Assembly: GCA_025362895.1 (NCBI GenBank)
Contig: JANYFA010000018.1
Location: forward strand, 1-43,639
Origin: Sphingomonadaceae bacterium
Lineage (GTDB): Bacteria > Pseudomonadota > Alphaproteobacteria > Sphingomonadales > Sphingomonadaceae
Direction of reading: 5' to 3'
DNA length: 43,639 bases
Part shown: piece by piece, positions 26,052-36,304 of the stretch
Layout of the letters: each line of letters starts with the position of its first letter
Position numbering within the stretch: position 1 is the stretch's first letter
Made by a program: the position numbers and the translations under genes
Notes under the pieces: model-generated
Seen by the model: only the letters and a program-made list of their open reading frames with translations
What the model was told of the DNA's origin: nothing
Database searches by the model: none

Positions 26052-26924
26052 ATGGCGGTGGCGCTTCCGGCAGCGTCCGGCGAGCGGCGGGTGGTCGCGA
26101 TCGTTGCGGCCGCGCACGTCCTTTTATTTGCAGGACTTTCGCTTGCGCTACGGTCGGTGACGCCGCCGCCGCCGCCCGACGAGGGAGCACCCGTTGAAAT
26201 CGTCACCGCCGCTGAAGCGCGCGCCGCTGCTCGGGCGACCCCGACGCCGCCGCCAGCGCCAGCGCCCGACCCTTCGCCAGCCTCCGAACCCGCACCGCCG
26301 TCTAAGCTCGAAACGCCCCCCCTGCTCAAAGCAATCGACGTAGCGGCGAAATCAGACGAGCCGAAGCCGGAAAAGCCAATAGCTGAGAAAGCCAAACCCG
26401 AAAAACCGAAGCCTAAGCCGCTTGATACCGACGCGCTGTCCTCTCTGCTCGCCAAGGCGGCACCGAGGGCCAAACCGCTCGATACCAAAGCCTTGTCAAA
26501 ATCTCTTGATGCCGCCGTGCCAAAAGCGAAGTCGCTCGACACAACCGCCCTCGGCAAATCGCTCGATGCCGCGCTGCCCAAAGCAGCCACGTTGCCGGCG
26601 CGCGGCGACCCTCGGATCGCTGCCGGCATTGCTGCAGCGATCCGGGCGCAGGTGACGCCGTGCTTTACGCCGCCGGTAGGTAGCGCAGCTGCGGGCAAGA
26701 TCACGGCGCTGCTCCACATTGCGATAAGCCGCGACGGGTCGATCGCGGGGCGACCTGGTCTTGTCAGCCAGACCGGGGTGACGGGAGCCAATGCGGCCTA
26801 CGCGCGGGCGTTCGCCGAGGCGGCGATGCGCGCGGTACTGCGATGTGCGCCACTCAAGCTGCCCGCCGCCCAATATGACCAATGGGCCCAGGTCGAGATT
26901 AATTTCGACCCAGCGAATTTCTGA
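26052..26924 (+). CDS. tolA: Tol-Pal protein TolA-like
   Basis: Position between tolR and tolB, N-terminal TM, Pro/Lys-rich stalk, C-terminal Cys pair domain (VTPCFTPP...LRCAPLKLP). Confidence 0.85.
   Translation: MAVALPAASGERRVVAIVAAAHVLLFAGLSLALRSVTPPPPPDEGAPVEIVTAAEARAAARATPTPPPAPAPDPSPASEPAPPSKLETPPLLKAIDVAAKSDEPKPEKPIAEKAKPEKPKPKPLDTDALSSLLAKAAPRAKPLDTKALSKSLDAAVPKAKSLDTTALGKSLDAALPKAATLPARGDPRIAAGIAAAIRAQVTPCFTPPVGSAAAGKITALLHIAISRDGSIAGRPGLVSQTGVTGANAAYARAFAEAAMRAVLRCAPLKLPAAQYDQWAQVEINFDPANF
26415..26585 (+). repeat. 57-bp (19-aa) x3 tandem repeat in the TolA stalk
   Basis: KPLDTDALSSLLAKAAPRA / KPLDTKALSKSLDAAVPKA / KSLDTTALGKSLDAALPKA at 26415, 26472, 26529. Confidence 0.95.
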
Positions 26925-26965
26925 CGCGCCTTCGCCCCACACCTCACATGGGTTAGAGAGAGACT

Positions 26966-28276
26966 ATGCGTATCCTGTTCCAACTGCTTGTGCTCCTGGC
27001 TACCGCTCCTGCGGCCGCCGTGATCCGCGTCGATATCAACAGCGGCACCGCCTCACCGTTGCCCGTTGCGGTCCCCACCTTCCCCGCGACCGCCGACGCG
27101 GCGACGGCGGCAGGAACGACCTCGGCCCTTGGCAATCAGGTCGCTGCCATCATTGCCGCCGACCTTGGATCGTCGGGCCTGTTCCGCCCGGTCGACGCAG
27201 TCGTCGTAGTCGTGCCGGCCGACGTGACCGCCCCGCGTTTCGACGCATGGCGCGCGAGCCCCGCGCAGGCACTGGTTACTGGTAATGTCACGGCGAACCC
27301 CGACGGTGGAGTCACCGTCGGCTGCTACGCCTATGACGTCGCATCGAGCGAGGAACTCGCGCGGCAGGGTTTCGTCACGACGGCGGCGAACTGGCGGCGT
27401 GCGGCGCACAAATGTGCCGACCTCGTCTATGCGCGACTGACCGGCGAGACCGGCTATTTCGACAGCCGGATCGTCTACGTCTCCGAAACCGGGCCGAAGA
27501 CGACGCGAATCAAGCGTCTTGCCGTGATGGATCAGGACGGCGCGAACCACCGCTTCCTCACAAACGGTCAGAACCTTGTCCTCACGCCACGCTTTGCGCC
27601 GAACCAGCAGACGCTGACGTATATGTCATTCGCGGAAAATCGTCCCCGGGTTTGGCTGTACACGATCGGGACCGGGCGGCAGGAGGCGATCGGCGAAGGC
27701 GCCAATATGAGTTTTTCCCCGCGCTTTTCACCCGACGGGGCGCGGCTCGTTTATTCGATCAGCCAAAACGGCACGACCGACATCTATCGAATGGATATCG
27801 CCAACCGCAGCGTGACGCGACTGACCCACGGTCCCGGCATCAACACGTCGCCCAGCTATTCCCCCGACGGCAGCAGGATCGTCTTCGAATCGGATCGCGG
27901 CGGCGGCCAGCAAATCTACACGATGAACGCTGACGGATCAGGTCAGCAGCGAATCAGCTTCGGCGAAGGGCGCGCCGGAACCCCGGTATGGTCGCCGCGC
28001 GGCGACCTCATTGCCTTCACCCGGCTGACGACCGGCAAGTTCCGCATCGGCGTCATGCGACCCGACGGCTCGGGTGAGCGACTGCTGACCAACGCCTATC
28101 AGGACGAAGGCCCAACGTGGTCTCCGAACGGGCGTGTCGTCCTGTTTTTCCGTACTGCCGCCGGGCGGACAGGTAAGGTCGACCTTCATTCGATCGACCT
28201 GTCAGGAACCAATGAGCGCACAATAAAAACGCCTCTCGATGCGTCCGATCCGGCGTGGTCGCCGTTGTTGCCGTAA
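26966..28276 (+). CDS. tolB: Tol-Pal protein TolB
   Basis: Signal peptide; beta-propeller repeats (MSFSPRFSPDGARLVYS, NTSPSYSPDGSRIVFESDRGGGQQIY, GPTWSPNGRVVLFFR). Confidence 0.96.
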   Translation: MRILFQLLVLLATAPAAAVIRVDINSGTASPLPVAVPTFPATADAATAAGTTSALGNQVAAIIAADLGSSGLFRPVDAVVVVVPADVTAPRFDAWRASPAQALVTGNVTANPDGGVTVGCYAYDVASSEELARQGFVTTAANWRRAAHKCADLVYARLTGETGYFDSRIVYVSETGPKTTRIKRLAVMDQDGANHRFLTNGQNLVLTPRFAPNQQTLTYMSFAENRPRVWLYTIGTGRQEAIGEGANMSFSPRFSPDGARLVYSISQNGTTDIYRMDIANRSVTRLTHGPGINTSPSYSPDGSRIVFESDRGGGQQIYTMNADGSGQQRISFGEGRAGTPVWSPRGDLIAFTRLTTGKFRIGVMRPDGSGERLLTNAYQDEGPTWSPNGRVVLFFRTAAGRTGKVDLHSIDLSGTNERTIKTPLDASDPAWSPLLP

Positions 28277-28321
28277 CGAGCTTCGGCTAAACGATCACCG
28301 ACCATGCGAAAGGACACTCCA

Positions 28322-28876
28322 ATGCCAAAACGCGCCGCCGCAGTTGCGATGATCGCCATTCTTGTTGGTGTCGGGGCTTGTTCGACGAAGAAAAAAATTC
28401 TTCCTCCCGCCCCCCCGCCGATCGGCACCCCGCTGGGAGGCGGAACGTCGTCCACAACTACCCCTGCCGGGAGCGATTCGGGCACTGTCGGGACCCGCGC
28501 AGTGCCGGGTTCGCTCGCCGACTTTCGCGCGACGAGCGGCTCTGACACCGTTTTGTTTGCCTATGACAGCTATGATGTCGATGACACGGCGAAGGCAATT
28601 CTGGGCAAGCAGGCGGAGTGGCTTGCGCGCTATCCGGGGGTCAGGGTCACCGTCGAAGGTCATACCGACGAACGTGGAACGCGCGAATATAATCTCGCGC
28701 TCGGTGATCGGCGAGCCAGCGCGGCCAAGAATTTCCTCGCCGCACAAGGCGTGATCACGTCGCGCCTCCAGACGATCAGCTACGGCAAGGAGCGGCCGGT
28801 TGCCGATGGCAGCGATGACGCGGCCTATGCCCAGAACCGCCGCGCGGTGACGGTAATAGTAAGTGGCGCGCGCTGA
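28322..28876 (+). CDS. pal: Peptidoglycan-associated lipoprotein Pal
   Basis: Lipobox VGVGAC; OmpA-like VTVEGHTDERGTREYNLALGDRRASAAKNFL. Confidence 0.95.
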   Translation: MPKRAAAVAMIAILVGVGACSTKKKILPPAPPPIGTPLGGGTSSTTTPAGSDSGTVGTRAVPGSLADFRATSGSDTVLFAYDSYDVDDTAKAILGKQAEWLARYPGVRVTVEGHTDERGTREYNLALGDRRASAAKNFLAAQGVITSRLQTISYGKERPVADGSDDAAYAQNRRAVTVIVSGAR

Positions 28877-28924
28877 AATATTACATCAGCGAATATAAGA
28901 TGCCAACTCAAGGCTACAGCCCGG

Positions 28925-29536
28925 CTAGCGACGTTCGATCTTGTAGACGCTCGCTGGCGGGGCATTAACGAGTACCGTCGCCGTGCGACGCGCGATCAAT
29001 CCGAATTCCTCAAGGATCGAATCGGCGATCGGGCAGCGGTAGCCGTAAGTGAACTGAAACATCGCGCTGCCCGGGCGCAACTCGCTGAACGCCGTCGTCA
29101 GGATAGCACGAACGACGGGCTTTGGCATCGATAGGATCGGCAGACCGCTGATAACCGCTCCCGCCTGTCCGCGCCCGAACAGGGTGACATCGGCGAGATC
29201 CCCGGCGCTTCGCTCGATCAGGCGCACCATCGGAAAGCGAAGCCGCATCATTGCCGCGAAATCGGCCCCAAACTCGATCATGACCAGCTTGTCGGGGGTC
29301 ACTCCTGCGTCGAGGATTGCCTGAGTAAAGACTCCGGTGCCTGGACCGAACTCGATCACCGGCATCGAGGTGGCGCATAGCTCCGCCGTAATTGCCCGTG
29401 CCAGCGCCGGCCCCGACGGTGCGATGGCGGCGACGCGTAGCGGTGCCGCCAGCCAGGCGCGCAGGAATGGCAGCAGATCGGCGCGTGCGGCACGGGCGCG
29501 AACCTTGTCGGCGCGGCAAACAGCATTGGTCGGCAT
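28925..29536 (-). CDS. SAM-dependent (phospholipid N-) methyltransferase-like protein
   Basis: FLRAWLAAPLRVAAIAPSGPALARAI; VIEFGPGTGVFTQAIL; start at MPTNAV (29536) preferred. Confidence 0.75.
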   Translation of the reverse strand: MPTNAVCRADKVRARAARADLLPFLRAWLAAPLRVAAIAPSGPALARAITAELCATSMPVIEFGPGTGVFTQAILDAGVTPDKLVMIEFGADFAAMMRLRFPMVRLIERSAGDLADVTLFGRGQAGAVISGLPILSMPKPVVRAILTTAFSELRPGSAMFQFTYGYRCPIADSILEEFGLIARRTATVLVNAPPASVYKIERR

Positions 29537-29667
29537 CGGCACATCCCTCAAGCGAGGACATTCCCGTACCGCAACCGCGAGCACCGCGATAGCGCGCGGC
29601 AGGCAAACCTTTGCCATCCGCCGCAGTTGCGCTACGACGCACCGCACAATCGACCTAGGAGTTGCCC

Positions 29668-32355
29668 GTGACCGCCGTTGGCCAGGATAGTCTGAACACC
29701 CGCCGGACATTGACGGTCGATGGCAAGGATTACGCCTATTATAGTCTCCCTGCTGCCGCAGAGGCGCTGGGCGACATCAGCCGCCTGCCCTTCTCGATGA
29801 AAGTATTGTTCGAGAACCTGTTGCGTTTCGAGGATGGCGTCACCGTAACCCGCAACGACCTTACCGCGATGGTTCAATGGGCGAGCGACCGCCGTTCCGA
29901 TCGCGAGATCGCCTATCGTCCGGCACGAGTCCTGATGCAGGACTTTACCGGGGTGCCCTGCGTCGTCGACCTCGCTGCGATGCGCGACGCGATGACCAAA
30001 CTTGGCGGCGATCCGGCGAAGATTAACCCACAGATCCCGGTCGATCTCGTCATCGACCACAGCGTCATGGTCGACGAGTTCGGCACCCCGCAGGCGTTCA
30101 CCGACAACATGGCGCTCGAATACAAGCGCAACATCGAACGCTACGAATTCCTACGCTGGGGATCGTCGGCACTCAAAGGCTTCCGCGTCGTGCCGCCGGG
30201 CACCGGGATCTGCCACCAGGTCAACCTCGAGTATCTGGCGAAGACCGTCTGGACGAGCGAAGGGACCGACGGCGCGATCGTCGCCTATCCCGATACGCTG
30301 GTAGGCACCGACAGCCACACGACGATGGTCAACGGCCTCGGCGTCCTCGGTTGGGGCGTCGGCGGGATCGAGGCCGAGGCGGCGATGCTCGGCCAGCCGG
30401 TCAGCATGCTGATCCCCGAGGTCGTCGGCCTCAAGCTCGAAGGCACGATGAGCGAGGGCATCACCGCGACCGACCTCGTCCTCACCGTCACGCAGATGCT
30501 CCGCGCCAAGGGCGTCGTCGGGCGCTTCGTCGAATTCTACGGCCCCGGCCTCGACGCGCTGACCCTCGCCGACCGCGCGACGATCGCCAACATGGCCCCC
30601 GAATACGGCGCAACGTGCGGCTTCTTCCCGGTCGATCAGGCAACATTAAACTACCTCAAGCTGTCGGGTCGCGAGCCCCACCAGATCGAGCTGGTCGAGG
30701 CATACTGCAAAGCGCAGGGAATGTGGCGCGACGCGACCGCGCCCGACCCTGTCTTCACCGATACCCTTCACCTCGACCTTGGCACGGTCCAACCGTCGCT
30801 CGCCGGGCCGAAGCGTCCGCAGGACCGCGTGCTGCTCGGCCAGGCCGATGAGGCGTTCGAGACCGAGCTGGCCAGCGGCTACAAGAAATCCGGCGGTGAC
30901 GCTCATAAGCGTGTTCCCGTCGCTGGTGCCGACTACGATCTTGGTCACGGCGACGTCGTCATCGCGGCGATCACCAGCTGCACCAATACGTCGAACCCCA
31001 ACGTCCTCGTCGCGGCCGGCCTCGTCGCGCGCAAGGCTCGCGCCCTCGGTCTCAAGACCAAGCCGTGGGTCAAGACCAGCCTTGCGCCGGGGTCGAAGGT
31101 CGTGACGGACTATTTTGCCGAATCGAAGCTGCAGGATGACCTCGACTATCTTGGCTTCAATCTCGTCGGTTATGGCTGCACGACGTGCATCGGTAATTCG
31201 GGCCCGTTGCCTGAGTCGATCAGCGCGGCGATCGCCGACCACGATCTCGTCGCGGCGAGCGTCCTCAGCGGTAATCGCAATTTCGAAGGTCGCGTGTCGC
31301 CCGACGTCCGCGCCAATTATCTCGCATCGCCACCACTCGTCGTCGCCTACGCGCTGATGGGCACGATGCGGAACGACATGGTGACCGACCCGATCGGCCA
31401 GGCGACCGACGGCAGCAACGTGTTCCTGAAAGACATCTGGCCGACCAATCAGGAGGTTAGCGACATGGTCATGGCGAACGTAACCGCCGACATGTTTCGC
31501 AATCGCTATGCCGACGTCTTCACTGGTGACGAACATTGGCAAGCGATCAAGATCGAAGGTGGCGCGACCTACCGCTGGAACCCGTCGTCGACCTATGTCG
31601 CCAACCCACCCTATTTCGACGGTATGACGATGACGCCGAACGTCGTCGCCGACATTATCGATGCGCGCCCGCTCGCGATCTTCGCCGATAGCGTCACGAC
31701 CGATCACATTTCTCCCGCAGGTAACATCAAGGAGGCGTCACCCGCAGGGCGGTTCCTCAACGAGCGCCAGGTCAGCCGCGCCGAGTTCAACAGCTATGGC
31801 GCGCGGCGCGGCAATCACGAGGTGATGATGCGCGGAACCTTCGCCAACATCCGGATCAAGAACGAGATGGTCCCGGGCGTCGAGGGCGGCGTGACGCGGA
31901 TGGCAAACATTGCCGAACCGGTCGCTATCTTCGACGCTGCGGAGCAGTATCGCTGTACCGGCACGCCGCTGGTGATCATTGCCGGCAAGGAATACGGCAC
32001 CGGCTCGTCGCGCGATTGGGCGGCGAAGGGAACGGCCTTGCTCGGCGTGCGCGCCGTCATCGCTGGATCGTTCGAGCGCATTCACCGTTCGAACCTCGTC
32101 GGCATGGGAGTGATCCCGCTCCAGTTCGCCGACGGCGTCGATCGCAAGACGCTCGGGCTGAGCGGGGACGAAACGTTCACGATCGTCGGCATGGCCGATT
32201 TGAAGCCGCGCCAGAACATCACGGTTGCATTCAAGCGTAGCGACGGCACGGCGGGCAGCTTCGAAACACGCTGCCGGATCGATACCGCGCAGGAACTCGA
32301 CTATTTTTATGCCGGTGGGATCCTGCCCTACGTCTTAAGAAAACTCGCAGCCTAG
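29668..32355 (+). CDS. acnA: Aconitate hydratase A
   Basis: [85 protein letters not shown] at 29668 with SD AGGAG. Confidence 0.96.
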   Translation: MTAVGQDSLNTRRTLTVDGKDYAYYSLPAAAEALGDISRLPFSMKVLFENLLRFEDGVTVTRNDLTAMVQWASDRRSDREIAYRPARVLMQDFTGVPCVVDLAAMRDAMTKLGGDPAKINPQIPVDLVIDHSVMVDEFGTPQAFTDNMALEYKRNIERYEFLRWGSSALKGFRVVPPGTGICHQVNLEYLAKTVWTSEGTDGAIVAYPDTLVGTDSHTTMVNGLGVLGWGVGGIEAEAAMLGQPVSMLIPEVVGLKLEGTMSEGITATDLVLTVTQMLRAKGVVGRFVEFYGPGLDALTLADRATIANMAPEYGATCGFFPVDQATLNYLKLSGREPHQIELVEAYCKAQGMWRDATAPDPVFTDTLHLDLGTVQPSLAGPKRPQDRVLLGQADEAFETELASGYKKSGGDAHKRVPVAGADYDLGHGDVVIAAITSCTNTSNPNVLVAAGLVARKARALGLKTKPWVKTSLAPGSKVVTDYFAESKLQDDLDYLGFNLVGYGCTTCIGNSGPLPESISAAIADHDLVAASVLSGNRNFEGRVSPDVRANYLASPPLVVAYALMGTMRNDMVTDPIGQATDGSNVFLKDIWPTNQEVSDMVMANVTADMFRNRYADVFTGDEHWQAIKIEGGATYRWNPSSTYVANPPYFDGMTMTPNVVADIIDARPLAIFADSVTTDHISPAGNIKEASPAGRFLNERQVSRAEFNSYGARRGNHEVMMRGTFANIRIKNEMVPGVEGGVTRMANIAEPVAIFDAAEQYRCTGTPLVIIAGKEYGTGSSRDWAAKGTALLGVRAVIAGSFERIHRSNLVGMGVIPLQFADGVDRKTLGLSGDETFTIVGMADLKPRQNITVAFKRSDGTAGSFETRCRIDTAQELDYFYAGGILPYVLRKLAA

Positions 32356-32376
32356 CCGAAGCCTGACGACCGAACG

Positions 32377-32408
32377 AAAAAGAGCCGCAGCGAAAGCTGC
32401 GGCCCTTT
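32377..32408. terminator. Bidirectional terminator between acnA and the protease gene
   Basis: GCCGCAGC-GAAA-GCTGCGGC flanked by AAAAAG and CTTTC. Confidence 0.85.
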
Positions 32409-32430
32409 CAGTCTGCAGTCAGACTACCGT

Positions 32431-33618
32431 TCAGGCGACGACGGCACCTTCGCGTCGGCGGCGCACGACGGCACCAACGAGACCAAATCCCGCGATCATC
32501 ATCATCCACGAGGCCGGCTCGGGGACGCTGTTGAGGAAGTCGAGGTTGTTGTAGATCGGCACGAAGCCGTTGAACTCACCGAACGTGTCGTTGAGCTTGT
32601 TGTCGAGGTCGCCCGGTTGGAACTGGTTGCCGAAGGTCAGGCCGAACGAGGTCACCGAAGCCAGCTGGCCATTGACGAACTGCGGACCACCCGAGTCGCC
32701 ACCTGCCGAGCTCACTTCGGTCGCGCCGCGACCGGTGTTGCAATATTTTGCGCTAACAGCGAGGCCGACCGCCTGCGCCAGCCCACACGATCCATCGTGT
32801 GCATTAGTCCCATCGTCAAAGTCCGAGATGACCGTGTTGGTCGTTTCGGCCGTACCAAAGAAGCCGGTGTTGCCCGGACCGCCATCGAACAGCCCTTGGA
32901 AATCGGCATCGCCGAAGCGGAAGTCATAGCGGTTATCGCCCTGACGCAAACGACCGGTGCCAAGGTTGTGCGGCGGCGTGTTGCCAAGCGAGCCGCCGAC
33001 GTCCGAGCGGACGCCGTAACCGGCGATGTTGTAGTCGACGCCGGTCAAGTCAGTGCCGTTATAGAATGCATAACCGGTAGCGAATGCAGGCGCCGGTGCC
33101 GCAAGCGTCAGCTTTGCGATGTCATGATCGTCGATCACTTCACCGGTGTATTGTGGGTTGAAGCGAACGGCGCTGATAGCAACCTTAGTCACATTCGGCG
33201 CGCCATTCGAGTAGATTGGCGTTTCGGCGGCATCAGGGGTCACTGGGTTGTAGAAATAAGCCGTGACACTGACCGGCTGCTGGTTGTGTCCGTTGGTCAC
33301 GCAATGCGCGGCGGTGATGATTGACTTGCGATCGGCCGAGAGGCTGCCCGAGCAGACGAAGCGACCGGCAGCGCCTTCGTCGATCAACAAACCAACGGTG
33401 CTGCGATACTTGGGGTCAAGGCCGAGGTTGAGCGGGTTGCCGCCTCCCGTGATCGTCGCCGTCGACCCTTGGCCGATGATGGTGCTCGTTGCGGTCCAGG
33501 ACAGGCCATTGGTGACGCCCGAAATGCTTGCAGCCGATGTTGCCGTCGACGTCAGCAACGTGGCAAGTGCAAGGGCACCAACCGAAACCGCAGTTTCGCG
33601 GCAGGAACGCAACGTCAT
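32431..33618 (-). CDS. Trypsin-like serine protease with PEPxxWA-CTERM anchor
   Basis: Catalytic motifs IITAAHC, HDIAKLTL, GGDSGGPQF; C-terminal VPEPASWMMMIAGFGLVGAVVRRRR. Confidence 0.92.
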   Translation of the reverse strand: MTLRSCRETAVSVGALALATLLTSTATSAASISGVTNGLSWTATSTIIGQGSTATITGGGNPLNLGLDPKYRSTVGLLIDEGAAGRFVCSGSLSADRKSIITAAHCVTNGHNQQPVSVTAYFYNPVTPDAAETPIYSNGAPNVTKVAISAVRFNPQYTGEVIDDHDIAKLTLAAPAPAFATGYAFYNGTDLTGVDYNIAGYGVRSDVGGSLGNTPPHNLGTGRLRQGDNRYDFRFGDADFQGLFDGGPGNTGFFGTAETTNTVISDFDDGTNAHDGSCGLAQAVGLAVSAKYCNTGRGATEVSSAGGDSGGPQFVNGQLASVTSFGLTFGNQFQPGDLDNKLNDTFGEFNGFVPIYNNLDFLNSVPEPASWMMMIAGFGLVGAVVRRRREGAVVA

Positions 33619-33863
33619 AAATTTCCCCTATTCGATCGCCGGTTATCTGGCGACGCTCCAGTTCTCCCACGCTGCTCAATCCCGTCAACATACAAAAAGT
33701 CGCACCCCGGGTAATAAGCAAAATACTTAAGCAAATTAATGTTTTGGACACCATATTTTTGCGGGATAGTGATTTTTCGGCACTTGTTATCGTGCGGCAA
33801 GCTGTCACAAGGCATGATAAGGGAGCCGCATGTCGTGGTGCCCTCTCGTGGTGGGGAACAGTG

Positions 33864-35537
33864 ATGAAGTCGGTTTTCTTGGTCGCAGCCTCGGTTGCAA
33901 CGTTGATGACGTCGATGGCGGCGACGGCGCGTGAAGCGAAGCCGCAGTTCACCGAATTCGAAGAAGGCTTCGTCAATCCGCCAACCGACATTCATGTCGG
34001 CAACGGTAGCTCATCTGCCCCCCTATTCTTCACGCCGAGCGCCCCGACGTCGGTGGTCTCCAGTTTCGAGGGTGCGTCGGACTATAGCACGCGCGCGCTT
34101 GGCATCGGGTTGATCCCGCCTGACACGATGGGCGCCGTCGGTCGGACGCAGTATGTCGAGCTGATCAACGGCAGCTTCTCGGTCTACAATAAGGCGACGG
34201 GACTGCTTGCCGCACCGCGCGTTACCGATAGCACTTTCTGGCAGGCCGCAGGTGGGACCGCGACCGGCGGAGACCCGCGCATTCAGTTTGACGCGCAGCA
34301 GAACCGCTGGCTCGCCGTTGGGTTCGGCTCGAACAATGCCAACTTGCAGGTCGCGGTTTCCGCCACGTCCGACGCGCTCGGCGTGTGGAAAGCTGCAACC
34401 TTCACGGGCTATACCGGTCTCGGTTTCGGCGCGACCGCCGACTTTCCGACACTCGCCGTTTCCGGTAATTCGATCTTGATCGGGACGAACAATTTCGCCC
34501 CGTCATCCGCCGGTGATGCCAATAGCTTCCGTGGCACGACACTCAATATCCTCAACAAGGATCAGGTGTTTGCTGCGGCTGGGCCAATCCTAACCAGCCT
34601 AAAGCAGATCAACACCCCGCTTGATGGCGTGACCGACAACGGTTTTGCTATCCAGGGTGTCAACCGCCAGGGCGGCAGCAGCACGGCGACTGTCGTGGCA
34701 TCGAGCCTCTATGCTTATGACAACGTCGTCTATCAGGTGACGAATGCGGGTGCTCCAATTGGGACCCAAACGGCGTCGCAAATCCAGACGGGCGGCGTCA
34801 GCTTCGAATCGCCAAATCCGGGGCGCCAGCCGGTACTCGGTGCAAATGCTCGCATCCTTGCCACGGGCGACGAGCGAACGGGCACGAGCGCCTTCGACGT
34901 CAATGGCCGGACTTACTTCGCCACGACGGTGCAGGAAATCGGGAGCGACCATGCGGTGGTGCGTGTCACCGTCATGAACACGGCGACGGGCGCCGTGCTG
35001 TCGCAGACCGATATCGGCGGCGGCGCAAGCAATGTCTTCGATTATTGGGAAGGCTCGCTGGCAGTCAACGCGTCGGGACAGGTCGTTGTCGGCTACAACC
35101 GTTCGGGTGATGTCACCACGGGTGTCGCTGGCCGTGCATCGCTCTTTGCTCGGTCGTTCAACACCAACGCCGACGGCACGCTTGCCGCGACCAGCGGCGA
35201 GATCCTCGTCAAGGCCAGCCTCGTTGATGAGTACCACAATGGTTCCGCTTTCGGACAGGCATCCGTTGGTCGCCAACGTTGGGGCGACTACAGCACCGTC
35301 ACCATCGATCCGACCAACGATCAGCGTTTCTGGCTGATCGGCGAGTTCGCTCGTGAATATAACAATGCGGCTGGCGGTCACCCGAGTGGCAGCGGCTTCG
35401 GACGCTGGGGGACGTATGTCGCTCAGCTCGGGGTTGCGACAGTCCCTGAGCCGGCGACGTGGGCGCTGATGATCGGCGGCTTCGGCTTTGTCGGCGTCGC
35501 CGCACGCCGCCGCCGCTCGGGTTTCGCCTCGGCCTGA
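33864..35537 (+). CDS. Secreted PEPxxWA-CTERM protein, likely beta-rich
   Basis: Signal peptide MKSVFLVAASVATLMTSMAATA; repeats of propeller-like flavour; C-terminal VPEPATWALMIGGFGFVGVAARRRR. Confidence 0.88.
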   Translation: MKSVFLVAASVATLMTSMAATAREAKPQFTEFEEGFVNPPTDIHVGNGSSSAPLFFTPSAPTSVVSSFEGASDYSTRALGIGLIPPDTMGAVGRTQYVELINGSFSVYNKATGLLAAPRVTDSTFWQAAGGTATGGDPRIQFDAQQNRWLAVGFGSNNANLQVAVSATSDALGVWKAATFTGYTGLGFGATADFPTLAVSGNSILIGTNNFAPSSAGDANSFRGTTLNILNKDQVFAAAGPILTSLKQINTPLDGVTDNGFAIQGVNRQGGSSTATVVASSLYAYDNVVYQVTNAGAPIGTQTASQIQTGGVSFESPNPGRQPVLGANARILATGDERTGTSAFDVNGRTYFATTVQEIGSDHAVVRVTVMNTATGAVLSQTDIGGGASNVFDYWEGSLAVNASGQVVVGYNRSGDVTTGVAGRASLFARSFNTNADGTLAATSGEILVKASLVDEYHNGSAFGQASVGRQRWGDYSTVTIDPTNDQRFWLIGEFAREYNNAAGGHPSGSGFGRWGTYVAQLGVATVPEPATWALMIGGFGFVGVAARRRRSGFASA

Positions 35538-35553
35538 CCTCAACGACTGTAAC

Positions 35554-35590
35554 GACGAACGGGGGGTGCTAGCGCGCCCCCCGTTTTCGT
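35554..35590 (+). terminator. Rho-independent-like terminator after the PEP-CTERM gene
   Basis: AACGGGGGG-tgctagcgcg-CCCCCCGTT with outer AACG/CGTT pairing. Confidence 0.7.
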
Positions 35591-35604
35591 TGTATAATAC
35601 TATA
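35591..35604 (+). promoter_or_regulatory. Putative -10 element before the small secreted-protein gene
   Basis: TGTATAATACTATA; TATAAT at 35593-35598 ends 6 nt before GTG 35605. Confidence 0.45.
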
Positions 35605-36003
35605 GTGTTAAAACGATTTTCGCTGATGGCCGCAATATTATCGGGTGTCGCCGTCACTGCTGCTCCGGTTTCTCGCCCCTTGGTCGGCGTATGGAGCGGC
35701 GATCGTGTCACGCTGATGCTCACCGCACATGGTGGTACGCTCCAGGAGGACTGCGCGACAACGACATTGGCCGGGCCGGTAGTGCGGCATGCGGGCGACC
35801 GGTTCAGCGTCGGCGGCGCGCGCGAGGTAGCAACGGGCGGTCCGCAGCATGTCGACGAGGACGGCGGCCACGCCCCGGAGGTCATGCTCCATGGCCGGAT
35901 GACGACCAAAGGTCTTGCATTGGACGTCGACGTACCCGGTGCAGCGCGCGTCACCTATATGCTGTTGCCTGGACGCAATTTCAAGCCGGTGCGCTGCCTT
36001 TAA
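35605..36003 (+). CDS. Small secreted hypothetical protein
   Basis: GTG 35605: VLKRFSLMAAILSGVAVTAAPVSRPLVGVWSGDRVTLML...; signal-peptide-like N-terminus. Confidence 0.6.
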   Translation: MLKRFSLMAAILSGVAVTAAPVSRPLVGVWSGDRVTLMLTAHGGTLQEDCATTTLAGPVVRHAGDRFSVGGAREVATGGPQHVDEDGGHAPEVMLHGRMTTKGLALDVDVPGAARVTYMLLPGRNFKPVRCL

Positions 36004-36304
36004 GGTTGGCCGAGCACCTCGCGCGGCGCGCGTCCGTGAGCCGCGAAGTCAGATGCGATGAACGCGGGATGCTTGGCCGCACGGTCGTAATCTGGGGGTT
36101 GGAACACGATCCTCGCGGAGATGAATATGGGCGGGTCGTTATCAGTCGTAACCGGAGGTATTCAGCAGCGCCGACTGTCTGCCAAAGTTTGAGCCTCACC
36201 TGCGGAAATCTGGACCCGCGCGACGTCGACATGACTGGTCGACCCGATGCTCAGGATCTGTGCTCGGGAGGCCACGATCGGTCGTCGTTGAGGACCCGCC
36301 GATC

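Noticed and set aside
30646-31707. 353-aa minus-strand ORF
   Set aside because: Antisense to acnA; no domain signal.
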